Below are positions 23,562-36,100 of a stretch of 64,000 nt of DNA, piece after piece (position 1 is the stretch's first letter; every line of letters starts with the position of its first letter). Source of the DNA: Diphasiastrum complanatum (lineage: Eukaryota; Streptophyta; Lycopodiopsida; Lycopodiales; Lycopodiaceae). Position numbers and translations under genes: made by a program. The notes beneath the pieces are model-generated. The model searched no databases and was not told the origin of the DNA. It saw only the letters and a program-made list of their open reading frames with translations. The DNA lies in NCBI GenBank assembly GCA_029204225.1, contig MU832084.1, positions 24,174-88,173 of the forward strand, written 5' to 3'.

Positions 23562-24214
23562 TTGTGTAGAATTGTGATAGGGCCAAAAATTGAAATAGAT
23601 GGAAAATTGGTCAAATCCACATGTAGTGCCACTATTGAGCCAAAAGTAATTTGTGATGCAATCTTGAGCTAGGTAGGCTTGTAAATAGGATTGTGACACT
23701 TGTGTTAGTGTGATTTGATGAGTAATCAAGTCTAAGTGTTGGCTTTGGTCAAGGGGTCCAATAGAAATTGAGAAATCTTCATGAAGGGTCCACTAGAATT
23801 GCAAGATGCATGTATCACTCATCCAATAGCATTAGAGAGGCTAGGATTAGGGGTCCAATAGGATGCAAGGAAGGATCTCCACGAGTTTCATATGTACTCC
23901 TCTTTCCAATCATAATCTATGTTGTGTTTTTGAGTCAAACTTGAGTATTGTGAGATTTGCTTGTTTTACATTCTCTCTCTGCTCGAATCCAAATTATCTC
24001 TAATCTCTCTCTACCCGAGGAGAGGAGGTTAATTCTACTTAGTTTTTTCAAGGATCACTTTCTTACATGTGTATGCACTTTGGTTATAAACCTATGCATC
24101 TATCTTTGCCTCTATGCCTTAGTTTTTGGATCTAGATCTTGGATTTCAATCTAGTATTGATCAATAAGTGCATAAGCACACATTAGGACATTCCCACAAG
24201 TGTGAAATTTCACA
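23562..24214 (+). repeat. 5' LTR of copia family A copy 2
   Basis: The right end ...GTGTGAAATTTCACA is fixed by the primer binding site that follows. The 3' half aligns with 7151-7376 (inverted) and 11392-11700. The left end is taken at a TGTGTAGAATTGTG sequence and is uncertain, because no complete second copy exists here. Confidence 0.55.
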
Positions 24215-24227
24215 TGGTATTAGAGCC
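24215..24227 (+). other. Primer binding site, copia family A copy 2
   Basis: TGGTATTAGAGCC directly follows the LTR end and differs by one base from the usual initiator-methionine tRNA complement. Confidence 0.8.
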
Positions 24228-24899
24228 TACCTAAGTGTTTGATGTTGGTTTCATCCAAAGTTCCAAAAGTTTCTTCAAAATCTAGATCTAGAGAGATTAG
24301 TTTGCATCTCCCATGCTATCTCAAGCAAAAATGGATCAAAAGGGTTCATAATCATAAGGATTGAATCATTTCTGATATTTTATGGATTTTCCTGCTCATA
24401 CACGTGTGAAGGACAACCCAATTCAATTTGGTGGTTCTCTTCCACGTGTGATCCAATATTGGTGCATGATAGCTAGTTTCAAAGCTATTTGAGTCTAGTT
24501 TGTGTAGCAATTAACTTCATGTGATTGGATCTCCCAATCAAAAGTTATAGTCAATTGAGTAGGGCGCCCAACCTGGTTGGACACTTTTACTTTTGACTCT
24601 ATCATGCTTGTTTGATCAAAAATCTCAATTCTTGGCTTGCCAATCACATTTTCTTGAGATCTAGTTATCAATTTGAGGTCATAGCCACATTCTTTCATAC
24701 AATTGGCTTGCATTTGAGTGATTTGTGGTTTCTTGGAGTGTTTCACATGTGCCAATGATTTCTTGATCCAAACTTAGCCCATACTTCATCAATTGATGTG
24801 AGAGTGATCTAGATCAAGAGAGATTGGAAAAGCTAGTGAGGTTCATATCTCACATTGTGGCAAGATCTTGCATAGGAGTTGATAGCACACCCTTATTGA

Positions 24900-25005
<106 letters not shown>

Positions 25006-25046
25006 AACACTTTCTTGTCCAATTCACAAGGAGTCTTCACTATTAC

Positions 25047-25936
25047 ATGGAATCTATGGATTCCTATCTATTGGAATCTAGTGAGAGACTATCTACTTCC
25101 AATTATGCTATTTGGAAGTTGTGGATGGAGTCAATTCTAACACTCCAAGATGTGATGGACATTGTACTTGGTATTGAGGAGGAGCCTCAAGTTCTTCAAG
25201 AAGTACAAAAGTATAAGAAGACAGCTAGAATGGCTCTTCATTATATCAAAATGAATGCCTCCAATGAGATTTTGAGGAAGATTGATGCTTGCACATCGGC
25301 CAAGGATGCTTGGGACACTCTCAAAGCAACCTATGAGGCCAAGAATATCTCAAGACTCCTCACTCTTAGAAACCAAATCTTCCAAAGTTCTCAAAAGAGT
25401 GATGAGAGTGCCACTAATTATGTGTTGAGAGTGAAAGATACTCATAGAGAGCTTGCTTGCATTGGAGGATCTATAGATCAAAGTGAGCTAGTCCAAGTCA
25501 TACTTAATGGCTTGAGAGATGAGTATGAGAATTTTGTCCAATCCTATGCCATCAAGGAGGATCTACCTAATTTGGAGGCTTTGCAAGGAGTTCTAATGGC
25601 TGAAGAATCAGGGCATGAGAACAAGCTATTAAGGATGGAGAAGTTATCACTCAATCATAATGGTGATGGCAAAGTTTTTTTTGCCAAGCACAAAGGGAGG
25701 AGCAAAAAGCAACACCAACACTTCTCCAAGGACAAAGAAAATGATAAAGACCAAGATGGAGAGGAGGATGACATCTCGCATGCTTCTACCTCAAAAAGAA
25801 GAAGAAGAAGAAGAATATCAAATGCTTCTTTTGTGACAAGAAGGGGCATTATGCTACAAATTGCTTCAAAAAGAAGAATCAATTTAAGCAAGTCAGCCTT
25901 TCAAATGAGAAAAAAAACTCTATTGCAAGTGATCAT
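25047..25936 (+). pseudogene. Copia family A copy 2, gag with frameshifted zinc knuckle
   Basis: The frame opens at ATG 25047 and carries the UBN2-type gag domain (STSNYAIWKLWMES, AKDAWDTLKATYEAK, LTLRNQIFQSSQKSDES, ELVQVILNGLRDEYENF) and a Lys/Gln-rich linker. An indel in the AAG-type repeat at about 25794-25812 then shifts the frame. The zinc knuckle is intact but in the next frame (CX2CX4HX4C, about 25823-25865). The coding sequence stops matching copy 1 at about 25936, where sequence of copia family B on the other strand begins. Confidence 0.88.
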
Positions 25937-26425
25937 CACCCAGTTCTCATATGTAGAGAGCAAGCTTGAAAGCAATGTCATAATTGTGTCTTGATCGTCT
26001 ATGACTGATCCGACAACGGCCATCTGTTGCAAGAGATTCTTAAACTGGTTAATGTGACTCTGAAGAGAATTACCATTAGACATCTTGAATGTGAAAAATT
26101 TCCTTTGTAGATGTAACTTAGCAGTTACGTCCCTCACATCATATAGTGAGTTCAGGATGTCGCAAACATCTTTTGAAGTTCTAGCTTCAGCTATGTGTCC
26201 AATCTGTGTATCTGATATATTGAGGATAATAAGCGCAAAAGCTTTACCATCCTTCGATTTCCACTTTGAGTCTTTTGTGTCGTCTTCAGGTTTTACTTCT
26301 GTACCTGTAACAACATCCCATAACTTGTTGGCGATTAGCAAGGTCTTCATCTTAAATTTCCACAAATGATAATTGGATCCATTCAGCTTGTCTGTAATAA
26401 GACCAGCTTTACTTTGAGAATTCAT
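25937..26425 (-). pseudogene. Copia family B gag, truncated
   Basis: The minus strand is open from 26425 with MNSQSKAGLITDKLNGSNYH and WKFKMKTLLIANKLWDVV, then SKDVCDILNSLYD and LHLQRKFFTFKMSNGNSLQS. It ends at LLSTYENWVMI near 25937. This is a typical copia gag N-terminal domain (retrotran_gag type with the WKFKM motif). Everything downstream, from the zinc knuckle to the 3' LTR, is missing at the junction with family A. Confidence 0.85.
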
Positions 26426-26673
26426 CTAGAACTTAGTCTATCGATTATATCGATGACGCTAAGATGTAGTAATGCCAACAACAGGAAATCAATTCTCTGA
26501 TATTGAAAGGAACTAAAGAATATGATATCAATTTGATATCGTGAAAGATATCAAGTATTAGAGCTTTTGTTCTGATATTGAAATAGTATTATGCCTTGAT
26601 AGAGATCACAGATATGATACCGTGATGGTTCAGATAAAGGAAATAGTGATCTAGCACTGATACTATGATAGAA

Positions 26674-26734
26674 GCTCTGATATCATGTCGGTATCAGATA
26701 AAGAAGTAGTGATACCGCTCTGATACCATGTCGG
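26674..26734 (-). other. Primer binding site of copia family B, with a second diverged copy
   Basis: On the minus strand TGGTATCAGAGC (26728-26717) sits directly inside the LTR end ...CCGACA. A near-copy of the same LTR-end plus binding-site block (GCTCTGATATCATGTCGG on the plus strand, 26674-26691) lies 43 bases away. The surrounding leader (26500-26720) is rich in further TGATATC/GATACC variants. Confidence 0.75.
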
Positions 26735-27641
26735 AAAGAGGTATGTGAAAGATAGGTCACTCGAAAAGAAACGAACTCGAATGAAAAATATTCGAATGAC
26801 AAGAAAGAAAACTTTTCGTGCGCAGCGGAATAAACTATCTTCCTCTTTCTCTATGCATGACTACGCCCATCAATTTTGAACAAAACAATAGTGATAGAAA
26901 TCACATTCGATCTTATAGTAACTAACTTTGAAATCATCAGTACTACAGTGATTACCTTGCCAAACAGTAATGCATTGAATTTTCAAACAAATAATTTGTC
27001 GCGAATCACTAGACAAATAATTAGTTGTGAATCACCAGACAAATAATGAGCCGCAAAGAACTAAAGAAACGCATACATCCTGAGACGAAGCTGAATGCAA
27101 TAAAAGATAGTATTGATTCAGTATGAAAACGAAACAGAAGTAAATGAGTACAATAAGTTGCGAATCGAAGCCGCGCACTCTATGTTATCTCTGAGTGGCT
27201 AAAATGAAAGTCTGAATTAAGCGCAATGTTGATAAGCAGTAAGCGCAAAAGCAATCCCTAAAACAACTCTAAGAAGTGAGCTAGAATGCTCAGGAGTGTT
27301 CAAGCTCGCAGGCTTGAGAGAGAGAGAGCTAACTATTCAAATGCATGCTGAACTTCTTCTTTGATAATGAGATGTATGAATATGAACAACTATATACTAA
27401 TTGGTTAATTTCGGTATATCTTGAATCCACACATGTGAAGGATAGTAGGCTGCTACTGCTGTACGGACAGGGACAGTACCTTACTGTATTTTGATGTTCA
27501 TGATCAGATCTTTGTGATTTATGCAAGACTAGCATGCTAAAATTGTTGATTTCTACCTTCTAACTAGTTCTAGTTGTGTTGATCAAATTGACCCAAGATC
27601 AAAGATCCATTAAGTGCATTTTGGATCTGTTTTTTCAAACA
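26729..27641 (-). repeat. 5' LTR of copia family B
   Basis: It begins on the plus strand with TGTCGGAAAGAGG next to the primer binding site and is taken to end at ...TTCAAACA (27641), giving TG...CA termini. It shares TGCGCAGCGGAA and CATGACTACGCC (26856-26867) with the family C LTRs at similar distances from the end, so B and C are related. A TATA-like AGTATATAG lies near 27390 on the minus strand. The outer end is a best guess. Confidence 0.55.
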
Positions 27642-29354
27642 TGACACTTATAAGTTCATGTGATAGGCCAATTACTACCATGTCTTCATATTTGATTGCC
27701 CTTCTTGCCTGACCACATTATAAATTAATAAGGCCACTATGATGAAAATAAGGCCACTATGATGAACTCTCCAAGCACTATAAAGTCTAGATAGTCAAAG
27801 AAAAACATGCCTAAGTGTCCATACTATGCCAATGAGCAAGGAATATTATTTCCACACTAATGCATCAAAATATGTTATAGATAGTGTGTTGACTCAACTC
27901 AGAAAGCATAAATTGAATTACCCCATTTGATTTACTAGTTGCCAAGACATGGATGTAGAAGTGAATCACAACACCACCAAATGGGAGGCCCTTGAGATAA
28001 ATTACATTGTTAATAAGTATAGGCATTATCATCGACTTGCTTTTGAAAAGTTTTATGACCTTCAAGGTTTCTTAATGTGTCACATGTTGCTTTTTAGTTA
28101 ATAATCTACTTTACATTGTATTTTATGATCCTTTTCTATAAAACAACTCACTCACAAAGCTCTGAAACCATAGGAATGAAGTTCTTTGCATAATATAATG
28201 CATTTCAAACATATGAGGTAAAATGCCATCACCATCCTTTACGTCACCATATGGAGCATGACTTCATGTTTGGAGTTAAACCGAAGACCTCGTGGAGGGA
28301 AAAAGAATTCATAATTTAGCTTATAACTAGTTGGCTTTCTCAATAGCTTAATCAATAGCTTATATTGTGATGATTTGTTAAATGTTGAGATATAAAATCT
28401 ATTTATTTTTTTCTACTTTAATCTAAAAACCATTGGGTTTTTGTATTTTTTTTAAATCTTTTTGACTTGTAATATTTGTTCTTTTATTTTGAATGTTTAC
28501 TGGGCTTGGGTTAGCACATTAGGTGCTTTGTGGTATCTAATATATGTATTATCACTTTTTACCTTTCATGAAGAAAAGGGAGGCGCCTCCCTATGTAGAA
28601 TCTGTGCACCTCCCTTTAAAAAAAAAATGTACATGCACCTTCCGGATGTTGGAATGTGCATGTCAAAAATTACTTGATTATGTGCACCTTCTACCCAAAG
28701 GGTGCATGTCAAAAAAAAAATTAGGGCAAAAAAGCATTAAAAAAAATTAAAAAATAAAATTATGGCAAGGAAGGCCCCTTCCGTAGGCCCTTCCGCCCTC
28801 ATGCCCTTCCTGGGTGGAACACCCACCCCCTCCTTTTTTAATTCCTTGTGAGAAAAATTAAAACCCTATAATAACATACCATGATCCATCTATATCCCTT
28901 TATTTATAATGAGAAAAGTTGAAACTAGAAAATGACACATGAAACATCGATGAACCCCAGGCAACAAGCCCAAGGTATATTGTGCATAGTACCAATTGCA
29001 ATTGCAATTGATAGAAAGTTGAACGAAACATCCTACTGGTATTATACTAGTTAAACGAAGTTGGACTATAATTTACGTTTATACAAAATATAAATAGTAT
29101 CATTTTGTATGGCTTTGAAGGAAAATATATATCATTTTCAAGCATTTCAAATGCACTTCAAATAAACTTTAGGGCAAACGTGGACCAATGAAAATAGACA
29201 AAACCCTTTTTGTCTATCATTGCCCACATTCTCTCTCTCCAACACCTCAATTTATGGCTATTTCTTAAAACCTAAAAAACCCTAACCCAAAAAATCAAAA
29301 AATCGCCTCCTTCAACTCTCCTTCACTCTCCATCAAAATCATCTCTCCTTCACA

Positions 29355-29356
<2 letters not shown>
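27642..29356. other. Unassigned sequence
   Basis: No gene is seen. A 20-bp unit (AATAAGGCCACTATGATGAA-like) is repeated in tandem at 27728-27767. The stretch 28560-28830 is rich in CCTTCC/GGAAGG words but has no open frame or terminal repeat that I could define. Confidence 0.35.
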
Positions 29357-30435
<1,079 letters not shown>

Positions 30436-31620
30436 ATGTTGGAGAGAGGGAGATGAACGAGTTGAGAAAGTTGTCGTATGTTAGAAACAAAAAATTAGCT
30501 CAAAGGGGTAAGACAAACACAAACGAGAAACGAACTCGAACAAGAAAGTGTTTGTGCGCAGCGGAACGAGCTATATGACTCTCTCCGTAAGCATGACTAC
30601 GCCTATCAGAATGAACAGAACTTTAGTAATGGAAATCACGGTCATTCTAGATTATGCAGCCAAACATTAATAAATGAATTAAACGACAGAAGCATAGTTA
30701 GTCGCGAATAGCAAGACAAATTATATGTCGCAAATTATTCGCGACAAGTTAGACTGTGCTCGACTGATAATTAGTCGAGATAGATTTGCGAAAGACAAGA
30801 CTAAATGTTAGTCGTCTATTACCAGAAAGAACAACTAGAAAGATTAGACAAAATGAATGATAAGCATAGCAATATTAACATAGACCTGAACGCAGAACAA
30901 AGAATTGTATCAGATTAAGTATATCATGTATACATGCCAATAATGCAGTAGAGCACAAGACAATAGCGGACGAAACCGCGTGCCCTACGAAGCTTATACA
31001 ATCTGTAAAGGAATAAAACCTTATTGCTGACAATCAAGAATCAATCCGCAAGGCATCTACTTCATCTATCTCACTGATAAGCTTTTGAAGCTAATTTACA
31101 TACACTTCATCTTCTCATCATTTTTTTCATCGTCTCATTCATCATCTGAATACACAAATGGTATCCAGTATATATACATAATATTACAGGTGTGCAGATG
31201 TAGAAAGTATAGAGTGGATGTGCTGTCTGTAGGAGATCGTGGGTGGATGCAGTCGTTGTCCAATTTGTTAGCGCAGCTGCATGGGGTGAGCGTGAAAAGG
31301 GTGTGACGTCAGTCAGTGCTGAAGTGACCGTTGGTGATGATGATGCGAAAAGTGCGTCACTCTTACGAGTAGCCTTAGGATTAGATTTACAGGGTGCCTT
31401 TGCTTTTAGGACACCTTTGGCATTCTGTAAGATAGTGTTATTTTTTCCCCTATCACCATAATGTGTGTAAAAACACAGTGTTGCGATTCTTTCGCCTTTT
31501 CTTCGTTTGTGCGAATTTGCGTGTAAATATGCAGACTGCGTGACAACGTTAGTAAATATGCAGCATGAATGGAGGCAGATTAAAATGGGATTTAGGAGAG
31601 TAGAGGGAATAAATCCAATA
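30436..31620 (-). repeat. 3' LTR of copia family C copy 2
   Basis: The plus strand starts TGTTGGAGAGAGGGAG and ends ...AAATCCAATA against a run of twelve C, which is the polypurine tract of the minus strand. Apart from one terminal substitution the ends are inverted (TGTTGG / CCAATA). Reading frames inside it (for example minus 31682-31107) have no recognisable product. The left part matches 7377-8035. Confidence 0.75.
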
Positions 31621-31638
31621 CCCCCCCCCCCCTTTAAT
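31621..31638 (-). other. Polypurine tract of copia family C copy 2
   Basis: The minus strand reads AGATTAAAGGGGGGGGGGGG immediately before the LTR. The G run of twelve is unusually long. Confidence 0.7.
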
Positions 31639-33198
31639 CTGGATCCGTGAATGCCTTTATCTTCAGACTGAGCAATGCACAAAATTTGTTGTGTGCATTA
31701 ACATTAGGTGCTTTCATGAAAATGTCTACAACCATGTCCTACGTTCTGCAGTACGTTAAGCTTACCTCTCTGTCAAAAACCTTGCCCCTGATGTAGTGAT
31801 ATCTGATCTCAATGTGCTTACTCCTAGAATGAAATCTAGGGTTGGCCAATAAGGCAATAGCACTTTGGTTATCACAAAATAAAATTGTAGGGCTAACTGA
31901 TACAAATTGATGTCTGACAACAAATTTCTCAACCAAAACGCTTCCTTAATAGATTGAGAAGCAGCAATGTATTCTGCTTCAATAGAAGAAAGTGCGATAG
32001 AGGTTTGCTTACGACTGTTCCACGAAATAGGACCGTCATTGAAGAAGAATGTAAATCTAGATGTGGACTTACGATTGTCTGCATCTCCTCCCCATCTTGG
32101 ATCAGAATAACCACTTGAGCTGATGAAGATTGTCATTGTTGACATCTCCATAGCAGATGCACTGGTCCGTGGTAGCTCAAATATACCTCATGACTCGAAT
32201 AAGAGCCTTCCAATGGGTAATGCCAGGATTAGCCATGTATTGGCTGAGTGAGCTAATAGCAAAAGAGATATCTGGTCTTGTACAAACCATTGCATACATG
32301 AGAGATCCTAGTATCGATCTATACAGATACTCTCTCATCTACTCCTCTTCCTGCTTGGTCTGGGGACATTGATCCTTTGACAAATGCAGGCCTGGATCCA
32401 TTGGTGAGTGAGCTAATTTACAATTCATCAAATTGTATCTGTTAAGAACATTATGAAGATACCTTTGTTGAGTGATGTAAATCAGTCGATTTGCTCTGTC
32501 TCTGTGGATTTGAATTCCCAGACAGAAGTGAGCTTCGCCCATATCAGTCATGTCAAATTCTGAGAACAACATCTGTTTTGAATCCTTAACCATATTGGTA
32601 TTGTTGCTGAAGAGCTACGTATCATCCACGTACAAGGTGATGATAATGAAGGATTCCTGCACTGACTTTGAATAAACGTTGCAATCAGCAGTGCTTGGTT
32701 TGAATCCTTGTTCAATGAGGAATGTGTTGATCCTCTGAAACCAAGCCCTGGCAGACTGTTTCAAGTCGTATAGTGCTTTGTGGAGTTTACAGACATGATT
32801 CTTCATGCCTTCCAGAATGTATCCTTCGGGCTAGATCATGTAGATATCTTCTTGTATAACTCCATTCAGATAGGCTGTTTGTACATCAAGTTGATGTACT
32901 TCGAGGTCGGCAGCTGCAGCATAAGACAAGAGCATTCGGATCGATGAATGTTTGACGACTGGGCTAAAAGTCTCACTATAGTCGACATTCGGGACCTGGG
33001 TGAATTCTCGTGCTACCAGTCTAGCCTTCCTTCGATCAATTGCTCCATTGGCATTATATTTGATCTTAAAGATCCATTTGCAATCAATGATATTGCAGCC
33101 AATAGGAGCTTCGACTAATGACCATGTCCGATTCTTGATCAGAGAGGAATACTCTTTGTCCATGGCTTCTCTCCAGAGATCAGAGTCTGGTTGGCTAA
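31639..33198 (-). pseudogene. Copia family C copy 2, reverse transcriptase and RNase H remnant
   Basis: Read downward on the minus strand: MDKEYSSLIKNRTWSLVEAP, CKWIFKIKYNANG and RKARLVAREFTQVP (33163-32990); VDVQTAYLNG (about 32880); LHKALYDLKQSARAWF; YVDDT followed by a stop (about 32620); FDMTDMGEAHFCLGIQI; CTRPDISFAISSLSQYM-like sequence (32220-32300); then RNase H with SRFTFFFNDGPISW and ALSSIEAEYIAAS (32151-31762). Stops and shifts break it into five pieces. The 5' side ends at 33198, within the block before the RT, so gag, protease and integrase are absent. Confidence 0.88.
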
Positions 33199-36100
33199 GT
33201 GCACTTGGATTAGTGGGCGGCTAGGCATCCGTGGATGAGATCCCAGAACGCAGCTCACGGAAGGGGCAAAAGGCTCCATGATTTTGGTGCAACCTCTGAA
33301 CTAGAAAGGTTAAGTTGCATCATGGTGCAATCTCTGAACCAGAAATGTTAAGTTGTATCTGCTGAAGGCCCACCGAATTCCTACAATCAAGGATTACGAG
33401 ACTCCATAGCATTTATATCTCTATCTCTTTCTTTGTCTATGCAATGGGTTTTGAGCTTGGAATTTGAAGGGTGTCCCGTTCTTTTTTGGACTCACTACTA
33501 GGGCAAGTGATATAGTCCTCAAATTTCAAACATGAGGTCATGGGCTTGATACCCCACCTTGTCACATGGAATAAACCAAATTACATTTTGTCCTTTATGA
33601 ATGAAAGCAAATAGTAATCCATACCATTGGAATCATGTTCTTTGAAAAATTTGTAGATTTTTTAGCTTTTTGATAAAGTTTAACTCATTCTTTTAGCTTT
33701 CAAACTTGAAGTTCAATTTTTGAAAGTGGCTTTCAACTAACACTCAATAAATGTTTCACATTTCTTTGAAAGAAAAAGAAGCCATGATGAATGGCATTGG
33801 AGCTTGCAATGGCCTCTTCCCCACCTTCATGAGCCAACAAATAAACTAAAGGTGCTCTTCTGGTGCTAAGACCCAAATAAATTTAAGTGCTCATATACAA
33901 GCAAGGCCATCATTAGGTGGTTGTCGTCTCGTGCACCACAAATTGGTTAAAAGTAGTCTCCCACCTTAGCTGAGTTGGATAATTTGTGGCAATGGAGAAT
34001 AAGACGTGAATCCTGGTATGCAAGTGGAACAGAGATATCTAAGAGCCAACGAGGATTAAATTCGAGTTGGTCCATAGGTGTGGAAATATATTGTAGATAT
34101 TGTATGTTAATGGTAGGTCTTGATAATTTTGCTAAAAAAAATAGATGTTTTACCTAGAAGAATCCCATGTGTAATAATCATTTTCATGTATGCATGCACA
34201 ATGGACTGCAATTACAATTAATGCCTTGTATACATTTTTTTTTCTTTTTGTAGAAAAGCAGTATACTTATAGCATGATGACCCTTCATTAACACAATGGA
34301 ACAAGTTGGGCCAACCCATTTCGAAAGGTTTGACTTGTTGAGAAAGAAATTGGCTCACCAGATTGGGCAAGCCAATTCCCCCCTCCACAAGCATTGCCAA
34401 TAAGAATGAACAAGGCCCCCAACCCTTTTCATAATTATACATAACAAGGTGATTAAAGAAGATCTTGAGATGCCCTATTTCAAAGAAACATAACTACACA
34501 TGGATATAAGAATCTAACGATCAAATGAAAAGTAAAGACTGAAAATGGCACAATCATAGCCCTTTATTGTTCTCTTAATTAATTATCTTCTAGGTAACAA
34601 AAATATTGTATCAACTACACATTCCATGATTTTGAAGCAAGAAGCTATTTTCCTACAAACATAAGGACATTTAAAAAAATGAATAAATATCAACCCCTCC
34701 ACAAATTTTGTGTAACTTGGAGCAAATATGACATTATTTAACTTTTTGCTTCAAAACATAGTACTTGTCAAAGTGGAACATAAATATTTACAACTTCGCA
34801 ACTTAAGGCTTAGTGACAAAAATAAGAATATGACTAACAATGAAGGTCTATAGAATCAAAAGCACATCATTATATGCATACCAATGTGCTTTCATGCTAA
34901 TCCCATTGTAATGAGTTGTTATTGAACAAGACATATCTTTTACACCTTGGTAGGCTTTTCACTAGTCCACCAAAGCTGAATTATTGTCCTAACTATCCCA
35001 ATTGACACAATTTTATGGTGATGTGGAAGGTCTAGTCGCATTTATGTCATGAGTTCCCTTTTTTCCTTTTCCTTAGTTCCATATTCATGAGCAAGAGTAA
35101 CACAAGAGATGTTTATAAAAAATATCACCTCATGATATTTTTTTGGTACAAAAACCTGATGAGTAATTTAAGAGAAAAAAAATACCTTCCTTGATCAAGA
35201 AAAGCGAAAATGTATTTTTTCTTGTTTGCAAATTGGGTACATTTTATCAAGTTGTTTTGAGTTTTGAGCATCATGAACAAAGAATGAGTTAATGTCAATC
35301 TAAGTAGCATGCTTAGGTGGGTATTTAACAAATTCTCAAATAACACATGAAAATTGGTGACTAAAGCTTCGTACATGAAAATGGATAAAATAGATGCATC
35401 AACATTAAGAGAATTTCTTGATGAGGCTTAAAAATTCTTCTGGAGATTGCAAAATTCTAAAGTGAAGTAGCAAGTGAAGGTACTCACTCTATAATAGCAC
35501 CTTAAGAAAGTTAAACTTGAGTCTTTCAAAATTTGTAGAACTATCTTGGTTCATGAAGGATGGTTGTTTTGGCTCACACTTCAATTTGAGGCTAAGTTGA
35601 CATTGTTTAGTGTTTAATGCCTTCAAATGTAATTGTGGCTTGGATGACACTAGATTGTATTTTTAGATGGGTATTTTGAAAAATAATGTAGTATGGCTTT
35701 ATCCAACTAATGTAGCTTGATTTGACAATAGTGAGTAAGTGGGATGCTAACCATGTCGTTTTCCACCTATAACACTATTAAGATCTATCATTCTAGCAAG
35801 AAGAGAGATCTAGCTTTTGATAATAGATGTGGCTTTCGAAGTTCTCATGTTTGTCCCTTCCATCAAAAGTCTGATTATAATACATAGTTTGATTCAAATT
35901 GGTAGAAAGCTCCTTTAAGAAAACTTCTTCAAAGATTTAGATCATGATAAGCTCAATCAAAATATGGAAAAACATCTCTAGATATATTATAACATCATTT
36001 TGGTTTTAAGACCAAATAGTAGGTTCATGAGCACATGCCTAGCTTGCAATATAAAACGAGAAAAATATCTTTTCCTTACACTAACTTAAAAAAGAAAATT

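Noticed and set aside
31107..31682. 191-codon minus-strand frame
   Set aside because: It lies inside the family C LTR and has no recognisable motif; most likely chance.
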